The translations under genes and the position numbers were made by a program. A DNA stretch of 10,919 nucleotides from an uncultured bacterium (lineage in GTDB: Bacteria > Verrucomicrobiota > Verrucomicrobiia > Opitutales > Intestinicryptomonadaceae): positions 1-10,919 of the forward strand of contig CAJMOT010000078.1 of NCBI GenBank assembly GCA_905214995.1, given 5' to 3'. Below, one piece after another: positions 4,921 through 10,919 of this stretch; positions within the stretch are counted from its first letter, which is position 1; every line of letters starts with the position of its first letter. The notes under the pieces were generated by a model. That model did no database searches. It was not told where the DNA came from and saw nothing but the letters and a program-made list of their open reading frames with translations.

Positions 4921-7900
4921 ATGAACTACCCTTTTACCTCATATAAAAACGCGCATACCCGGCGCCCCCGCGAAAGGAAGGCGTTTGCGCTCGTGCTTTC
5001 ATTGGCATTGATGGGTTTCATGGTTTTGCTCGTGGTCACTTTGGCCACGATGGTTCAGCAGCAGTTGAGGCTCAGCCGTCAGTCCCTCTACGATTTTAAG
5101 GCGAGGCAGGCCGCCAAATTCGCCGCATATCAGGCGATGTCGCGCGTGCAGGAAACCCTCGGCCCCGACCAGCGCATATCCGCCAATGCGATGATATTCG
5201 AAAAACAGCTCGCCGCCGGCCTCGAACAGCTCGAGCAGGACGAGAAGTACGAGTGGTGGAAAAAGCCGATGGAAATAGACCGCGAGGAGGTCGAAAACAT
5301 ATCTTCCGACGATCCCATTTCCGAAAACAGGAATTGGGTTGGGGTGTGGTATAGCCACATACGCTTGCAGCCCGACAAAATCGGCCAGGAGGAGAAGCGC
5401 GACGACTACATCAGAAGGACGGTTGACGAGGCCGTCACTTGGCTCGTTTCCGGCAACAAGGTTCGCGACGAAAACGACAAGACGGGCTCCCACTTGCAGT
5501 ACAAGCCCACGCAAAAGCTCAATCCCGGCCAGTACGTGAGGGCCGTTGCCGAGGGTTCCACGGCGACGGCGGACGATCCTTCCAGCAAAAACGGCCATGT
5601 CCTCGCGCCCATAGTCACTTTGAACAACGATCCCAACCCCATCACCAACGAGGTAAGGGAGGACGGCAAGCAGACGCGCATAGCGTGGTGGGTCGCCGAC
5701 GAGGGGCAGAAGGCTTCCCTCAATGCGATTGCCCCCAAAAATTACATCACCCTCTTCAAGGAGGTGGATTACAGAATGCAGAGCCTGCCGTTCTATTCCG
5801 GCATAAACGGCCTCACGGTTCCGGTGTCGGGCGGGGCGGGCATAAAGGCGTTTGAAATCAACACTGACGAGGAGTCCGCCGACCCGAACTCCATAGCCAC
5901 GCTGCGCAATCTTTCGGACGTCAAGCAGATCGACATACTCAAATCTTCAAATGTCCCCTCCACCACGCAGCTTGCCAAGCTCTTCTTCCACGGGGTGACT
6001 TTCAACACCAAGGGATTGCTCGTCAACGTGCGCGAGGGCGGCTTTAAAAAGGACCTCTCGCTCGGGCTGACCCGCCTTGACTACGGCAACGAAGAGGAGG
6101 ATCCGGGCGACAAGCTCAACCAAAACGCGCCCGAGTACTTCCCGCGCCCCTACGGCACGGCGGGCTATGAGTACAAAACTTCCGCATATCCGCTCCTTTG
6201 GAACGATATGATCGGAAAGAATATTTCCCAAACCCGCATTCAGCCGCAGAGCGAAAAGAGCAGGATAAACAACGGGCTCGGGCACATGTTCCCCCCGCAG
6301 ATGTTCGTCCACGACGACCTTTCCGGCGGCGATTACGAGGGCGCGTCCACAATCGGCTCAATGCTCGATGAGCTCTTTTCAGACAAATTCCTCTTTAAGG
6401 ATCCGGGCGGTCCGCTGTGGTCGCAGCTGCGCTCGTATTACAATTTGAGGGCTGAAAACGACCCCGCCGACGGAAAGCTTAAAGACAGGATTCAGACCGA
6501 CGACAGGCACGGTTTCAAGCCCGTCGTAAAGCGTTTCCAGATATTTTACGTGCCTACCTTTGTGCACTACGGCTCGCAGCGGTACGGAGTGAGGCTCCAC
6601 ATCATTCCCATGCTGATACTTTACAATCCCTACGACACCAAGATCGCGGGCGACAGCTATTACATTTTGCAGGTAAATTCCGCCGAACAGCACCCGATTG
6701 GCTCGTTCAGGTTTGCCGTAGGGTACCGTTCGGGCGAAAACTTCCAGTGCCTGCGCGACCTGAGAACCGAGCTCATTCCGTCGCTCGCGACAGGCGTAAT
6801 CGGCAACGATAACGAAATGCGCCGCACTTACATAAAGCTTTCGCGCCTCGGCATCTGGAATCAGGGCGTACAGGGTTGGACGGCTCCGGACGACATCACC
6901 GGATGGATGTGGGACAGCGGCAGCGTCAACAACTCTCTCACTTACCGCGCCAATACGATGGCAAACGACGACATAAATACGCCGCTTCCGTATTTCATGT
7001 CCACCAAGACGTTCTTCTACGACCAGAGGATACTTCCCCTCGGCTACGGCACGACCAACAACAGGGGCGACACCTTCACCGTGGCCCCGGGCGAAATCAT
7101 CGCCCCCAACGCCGTTTCGCAGCAGACGAGGACTTGGGAAAACGACAACACCAATGTCAGCTACCACTGGAAGGGCATCATAGGGTCGGGCAACATCGTC
7201 CCGAGCATCGACCAGACCCTCACGACCATGACAACCACCGGAAAGTGGTCGGCGAGAGTCGCGAGGATTCCGCTCTATCTGAACAACCTCTATATGTCCG
7301 CCTACCACGGCAGGTTCGTCAATCCCAATTCGGGCGGCAACACGGACAGAAACAATTACCTGTTCAGAGCCCAGCGCGAAATCGCGGCGTATAATTCCAA
7401 CAACGTCAATACCGACACCGAAGGAGGGCTCGCGGGCGACCTCAGGTTCGTGGCGTACAGCGAGGACGGCATTGAGCCCGGCAAGGCGGTCATCTTTGTA
7501 ATGAAGGAGATCGTCGCTTATGTCGGCGACCCTGAAAAAAATTCCGGCACTTCAAGCCTTGTCAGGCAGAATGAAATAGGGCCCAACGGGGTCGTTGAAT
7601 ACCAGGGCAGGGACGAGACCCCCTACGAGGATCGCGCCCTAATGCTTCCCTACGAGGAGGTCGGCACTTTTGGCGGATGCTTCTATATGGACGTTCCGCA
7701 TCCGGAATCCGAGCACTATCTCAAATACTCCTCGGGCGCGACTTGGGATTATTCCTCGCTGCGCTATGCCAACGTGCTCTTCGATCTCAACCCGGGCTCG
7801 AAGTTCTCGGTCTGCAACCCCGCCTATACGGACAGCATGAGGGACGTGAACAACAATACGCCGCCCACGAGCATATCGCAGTATTATATAGACATGCAGG

Positions 7901-10719
7901 ACGTCACCGGCTGGCATAAAGGCAACGGCTCGATTGCCCGTCCGCTCAACGCCGGCCCGAATATGACGCCCATAGGCTACGGCATGTACGCTTATATGCC
8001 CAACTACAAGGCGGCGAGCCAGAGGCTCCCGAATCTTTCCGAGGGGCTCAACAGGTATTTCTACCGCCAGGTGTCGTCGCGCGAATACCACAAGCAGCTG
8101 ACGCTCAATGTTTGGCTTTGGAAGCGCGACGGTTTCAAGTTTGAGGAAATCCCGACTTCCACAAACAATTCCGGCAGCGGCGTGTATACGGACTTCACCC
8201 CGATGATGGCGCAGGTATTGGGGTATAGGATATACCTCGGCAACGCCCGCCAGAGCTTCCCCGACCCGACGCTCGTGTACAGCGCCACCCAGGGGCAGCG
8301 CAGCGCGGACAGCTCGCGTATCAACTTCCACATGCCCGGACACATCCGCAACAATTCCAGGCTGACTTCGCTGCGCGCGTTTGAAAAGTTTTACGACACC
8401 GACCAGCCCGGAATAGCGGAACTCAACGACGTGGCCGCCGAAAAAGACTTCATCACGTCGATGCAGTCCAGCGGCGACGACACGAGCTCCGAGGCTTTCC
8501 GCGCCCGCTATTACATAAATTGGCTCGCCCTCAACCCGCGCAGGCACTCCGCCAACTATTGGAGGTGGTACGGGCAGAAGATAAACAACGGCCAGGACTT
8601 CCTCGGCGACGCCTCTCCGGAATCCGTAAAGGGCGATCTCAACGGAAGGGTGGTGGAGTGCACGGATTTTGACTACCACAAGACCCTCCACGACCAGATC
8701 ACTGCGGGCGGCGACGAGACTACCCTCATCCCCTACGGCATCATATTCGCCCAGCCGTACGCCGAAAATATGCCCGGTTCGCAGCCCTTCTTCAACAGGA
8801 GGCTGTTCGTAAACGGCGACATTCGCGCGACGTTCTTCGGGCAGGAGTACTGCGGCCGCGACGTTCCCAACGAGCAGACCGCGACTGCCACGACGGACGG
8901 CAAGTTCGTCTACAACACCCTCGGACGCATATCGAGCAACATGCAGGCGACTTCCCAGATATACTCTTCGGACGAGAGCGTCGGGGACGGCATGAGCAAT
9001 GTCGGATACAGCATCAATATGCCCACCAAGGGATACGCCTACGTCGGCATGAGGGATTCCATCGGCGCCGAAACCGCGCCCATACACCACATTCTCAGGC
9101 GCACGGAGGTGGTCTCCAATCCCGCAAATCTCGCGAGCGCGAATTTGTCGTTCGGCGTCGGCTGGTACAAGGCGACCGACTGGAACCAGCAGGACAATAC
9201 CAGCACCAACAACTGGTACAATTCCTACCATATCGGATATCCGGATTCGCTGATGGCGCCCTTTGCCATAGGAAATTCGCTCTGCCCGAGCAGAATTCTT
9301 CCGGATCGCTCCTACCACGTCGCCTGGCTCGACGGATCCAATCCCCGCGAAGACGACGGCCTCCAAAACTGGACGCAGAGCAGGTACTGGAACGGCAAGC
9401 GCGAAAGCGACTTTGAAGAGGATCGCCACGCCATCTACGACATGTCCTGGCACCTCAACAACGTGCTGTGGGACGAGTACTTCTTCTCGACCCTCCCGTA
9501 CCGCATAGACGACAGGCAGGACGCCTCGCGCCTCGACCCGGGCAACGCCTATCCCCTCAATCCGAGGTTGCAGTACGTTTCCTCGAACGAGGACGAATAC
9601 ATCAAGCTCAGCGACCTCGACTCCATCGAGACGGAGGACCAGTTTGACGAAAACGCCTCGAAGCTGTGGATCAACGGGCCTTTCAACGTCAATTCCACGA
9701 ATATCGACGCTTGGAAGGCCATACTCTCCATCCACTACGGCGAAGAGGTGCAGGGATACAGCGGCAGCCCGAATTCCGAGCCCGACAGGGTTCCGTTCCT
9801 GCGCTGGGAAGCCCCGTTCAGGGCGGAGGCTTTCCAGGCGGGCGACCAGATCGACTCTCCGACCGTCATGCAGGGCTACCGCTCGCTCTCCGAAGACGAA
9901 ATCGAAGAGCTCGCCTGCGCGATAGTCGAGCACATCAAGGACAGGGGGCCGTTCTATTCGATGTCCCACTTCGTGAACCGCGTCGTTTCCAACATCGGCG
10001 CAGAACAGAGGTACACCGACTCCCTCAACGGGCAGAGCACTACGGCGGATCCCCTGCCGATGCCCGAAGAGGAGTCTGACAGAAACAACCTCGAAAAGGA
10101 ATACGACGACAGGGGCGGCACCCACAAAATCACCCATATGCAGAAGGGCGTTTTGCAGGCCGCCATCGACAGCACGAACATCAATTCCTCCTTCCACGAC
10201 GAGCTCTGCATATCCATCGACGACGACAACAACATGACCGAAGCCATCAAGAAGTCCGAAGGGTACAGCGCGTTCGCCAATCCCAAAGACGTATGGGAAA
10301 ACTGGCGCGGCGCGATCGGCCCGCAGGCAACAGGCGCGCCCGCGTACCTCATGCAGCAGGACATTCTCTCGAAAATCGGCTCATTCCTCACCGTCCGCTC
10401 CGACACTTTCAAAATCAGGGCATACGGCGAGATCAAGAACTCGATTACGGGCAGCGTCGAGAGCAAGGCGTGGTGCGAAATGGTCATTCAGAGAACGCCG
10501 GAATACATAGACGTGGACACCCTCGTTTCCAACGAAGGCCAAAAGGCTACGGATACGACCGGCAGAGAGCTCGAAATCGGCCATCAGGAAGAAAAGACAA
10601 TCACCTCCAAGAGAGACTACCTCAACGAAATGACGAACGAACTAAGCGATCTCAACAAGGCGCTCGGCAGAAGGTTCAAGGTCGTGTCGTTCCGGTGGCT
10701 CAACGACAGCGAAATATAA
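4921..10719 (+). CDS. Giant pilin-like secreted or membrane-anchored protein (Verru_Chthon cassette protein A-like)
   Basis: This 1932-residue protein resembles very large GspK/PilX-type pseudopilins of Verrucomicrobiota. A basic N-terminus (RRPRERK, 14-20) precedes one hydrophobic helix at 21-45 and then an amphipathic Gln/Arg/Ala-rich helix, as in class III-leader pilins. GPDQR is at 81-85 and RIAWWVADEG at 253-262. The middle (about 300-1600) is rich in Asn, Asp, Tyr and Trp, with few Cys, and looks like a long beta-rich exported domain with no recognised enzyme motif. Near the C-terminus, EELACAIVEHIKDRGPF (1662-1678) leads into a helical region, and RSDTFKIRAYGE is at 1826-1837, recalling the GspK core. 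A TTG at 4882 would add 13 residues; the ATG at 4921 is preferred. There is no Shine-Dalgarno sequence. It is monocistronic: hairpins precede it and a strong terminator follows. The frame is intact over 5.8 kb. Family assignment is from memory of motifs. Function is unknown, probably surface or secretion-system related. Confidence 0.85.
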   Translation: MNYPFTSYKNAHTRRPRERKAFALVLSLALMGFMVLLVVTLATMVQQQLRLSRQSLYDFKARQAAKFAAYQAMSRVQETLGPDQRISANAMIFEKQLAAGLEQLEQDEKYEWWKKPMEIDREEVENISSDDPISENRNWVGVWYSHIRLQPDKIGQEEKRDDYIRRTVDEAVTWLVSGNKVRDENDKTGSHLQYKPTQKLNPGQYVRAVAEGSTATADDPSSKNGHVLAPIVTLNNDPNPITNEVREDGKQTRIAWWVADEGQKASLNAIAPKNYITLFKEVDYRMQSLPFYSGINGLTVPVSGGAGIKAFEINTDEESADPNSIATLRNLSDVKQIDILKSSNVPSTTQLAKLFFHGVTFNTKGLLVNVREGGFKKDLSLGLTRLDYGNEEEDPGDKLNQNAPEYFPRPYGTAGYEYKTSAYPLLWNDMIGKNISQTRIQPQSEKSRINNGLGHMFPPQMFVHDDLSGGDYEGASTIGSMLDELFSDKFLFKDPGGPLWSQLRSYYNLRAENDPADGKLKDRIQTDDRHGFKPVVKRFQIFYVPTFVHYGSQRYGVRLHIIPMLILYNPYDTKIAGDSYYILQVNSAEQHPIGSFRFAVGYRSGENFQCLRDLRTELIPSLATGVIGNDNEMRRTYIKLSRLGIWNQGVQGWTAPDDITGWMWDSGSVNNSLTYRANTMANDDINTPLPYFMSTKTFFYDQRILPLGYGTTNNRGDTFTVAPGEIIAPNAVSQQTRTWENDNTNVSYHWKGIIGSGNIVPSIDQTLTTMTTTGKWSARVARIPLYLNNLYMSAYHGRFVNPNSGGNTDRNNYLFRAQREIAAYNSNNVNTDTEGGLAGDLRFVAYSEDGIEPGKAVIFVMKEIVAYVGDPEKNSGTSSLVRQNEIGPNGVVEYQGRDETPYEDRALMLPYEEVGTFGGCFYMDVPHPESEHYLKYSSGATWDYSSLRYANVLFDLNPGSKFSVCNPAYTDSMRDVNNNTPPTSISQYYIDMQDVTGWHKGNGSIARPLNAGPNMTPIGYGMYAYMPNYKAASQRLPNLSEGLNRYFYRQVSSREYHKQLTLNVWLWKRDGFKFEEIPTSTNNSGSGVYTDFTPMMAQVLGYRIYLGNARQSFPDPTLVYSATQGQRSADSSRINFHMPGHIRNNSRLTSLRAFEKFYDTDQPGIAELNDVAAEKDFITSMQSSGDDTSSEAFRARYYINWLALNPRRHSANYWRWYGQKINNGQDFLGDASPESVKGDLNGRVVECTDFDYHKTLHDQITAGGDETTLIPYGIIFAQPYAENMPGSQPFFNRRLFVNGDIRATFFGQEYCGRDVPNEQTATATTDGKFVYNTLGRISSNMQATSQIYSSDESVGDGMSNVGYSINMPTKGYAYVGMRDSIGAETAPIHHILRRTEVVSNPANLASANLSFGVGWYKATDWNQQDNTSTNNWYNSYHIGYPDSLMAPFAIGNSLCPSRILPDRSYHVAWLDGSNPREDDGLQNWTQSRYWNGKRESDFEEDRHAIYDMSWHLNNVLWDEYFFSTLPYRIDDRQDASRLDPGNAYPLNPRLQYVSSNEDEYIKLSDLDSIETEDQFDENASKLWINGPFNVNSTNIDAWKAILSIHYGEEVQGYSGSPNSEPDRVPFLRWEAPFRAEAFQAGDQIDSPTVMQGYRSLSEDEIEELACAIVEHIKDRGPFYSMSHFVNRVVSNIGAEQRYTDSLNGQSTTADPLPMPEEESDRNNLEKEYDDRGGTHKITHMQKGVLQAAIDSTNINSSFHDELCISIDDDNNMTEAIKKSEGYSAFANPKDVWENWRGAIGPQATGAPAYLMQQDILSKIGSFLTVRSDTFKIRAYGEIKNSITGSVESKAWCEMVIQRTPEYIDVDTLVSNEGQKATDTTGRELEIGHQEEKTITSKRDYLNEMTNELSDLNKALGRRFKVVSFRWLNDSEI

Positions 10720-10728
10720 TCCGGCATT

Positions 10729-10772
10729 CCGCGCTTTATCCCTCGCAATCGGGGGAAAGCGCGGTCTTTTTA
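10729..10772 (+). terminator. Strong rho-independent terminator of the giant gene
   Basis: CCGCGCTTT at 10729-10737 pairs perfectly with AAAGCGCGG at 10756-10764. After a mismatch and a G-T wobble the stem continues as CCC 10740-10742 with GGG 10751-10753. TCTTTTTA follows at once. It begins 9 bases after the stop codon and separates the giant gene from the next one. Confidence 0.88.
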
Positions 10773-10800
10773 CCCCATTTTCACGACGAAGCTTTTTTGC

Positions 10801-10919
10801 ATGACATTGAAATCTACGACACTCCGAATAATGGCGGCTTTTCTGCTGCCCGTCTTTGCCAACGCCCAGACATCGCCCGCGCCCGCGGCACAGCCCGCAG
10901 CGCAGCCGGCGCCCGGAGC
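10801..10919 (+). CDS. 5' end of an exported protein (truncated by window edge)
   Basis: The ATG at 10801 opens 39 complete codons to the edge of the window. The product starts MTLKSTTLRIMAAFLLPVFA and has a clear signal peptide: basic residues Lys4 and Arg9, a hydrophobic core at 10-20, and a likely signal peptidase I site after Ala-Asn-Ala (residues 20-22), before Gln23. An Ala/Pro/Gln-rich low-complexity linker (about 23-39) follows, common in envelope proteins of this group. An internal ATG at 10831 is too close to the core to be preferred. No Shine-Dalgarno sequence is visible. The strong terminator upstream means it needs its own promoter, but only about 28 bases lie between them and no clear boxes are seen. 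Function cannot be told. Confidence 0.7.
   Translation, partial: MTLKSTTLRIMAAFLLPVFANAQTSPAPAAQPAAQPAPG

Noticed and set aside
6379..7308. A 309-codon open frame on the minus strand inside the giant gene
   Set aside because: Same cause: antisense shadow of the coding strand, with Val/Arg-rich composition and no signal or domain.
7639..10197. An 852-codon open frame on the minus strand inside the giant gene
   Set aside because: Its product is a Val/Arg/Gly/Ala-rich string with no recognisable motif. It arises because the plus-strand gene rarely uses the codons whose complements would be stops in this frame. The plus-strand frame has family-like motifs throughout.

Overview
The window (about 60% G+C by eye) looks like a chromosomal segment of a member of the Verrucomicrobiota, possibly the Opitutae. 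The main pointer is the 1932-residue protein on the right. Its pilin-like N-terminus is followed by a GPDQR motif, an AWWVADEG motif, an RGPF motif and an SDTFKIRAYGE motif, a set I associate from memory with the verrucomicrobial 'Verru_Chthon cassette protein A' group. None of the six recognisable starts has a properly spaced Shine-Dalgarno sequence, which fits this lineage but does not prove it. No mobile element, CRISPR array, tRNA or rRNA was seen.

Layout, left to right. Positions 1-228 contain no convincing gene, only a row of hairpins and a weak partial minus-strand ORF. A secreted CE1-like alpha/beta-hydrolase esterase lies on the minus strand (229-1089). It is divergent, across a 97-base A+T-rich gap, from a CvrA/NhaP2-type potassium/proton antiporter on the plus strand (1187-2683). 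After a gap holding a weak terminator-like hairpin, a plausible -35/-10 pair and a 19-base palindrome, there is a two-gene operon: a PIG-L/LmbE-family sugar N-deacetylase (2863-3783) overlapping nagB, glucosamine-6-phosphate deaminase (3774-4544), by 10 bases. A 376-base non-coding stretch follows, with a terminator-like hairpin and two further strong hairpins. It leads into the giant pilin-like membrane-anchored or exported protein (4921-10719), which ends in a strong rho-independent terminator. The window ends in the first 39 codons of another exported protein with an Ala/Pro-rich linker.

Functional reading. The PIG-L/NagB pair makes sense as amino-sugar catabolism: an N-acetyl group is removed from a GlcNAc-type sugar, and the glucosamine 6-phosphate that arises directly or after phosphorylation is converted to fructose 6-phosphate and ammonia. 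The secreted esterase could remove acyl groups from polysaccharides in the periplasm or outside the cell. The antiporter handles cytoplasmic K+ and pH. The giant protein forms its own transcription unit and is probably part of a type IV pilus/type II secretion-like surface system, though no other pilin or assembly gene is in view. Family assignments come from motif recognition only; no database search was possible.
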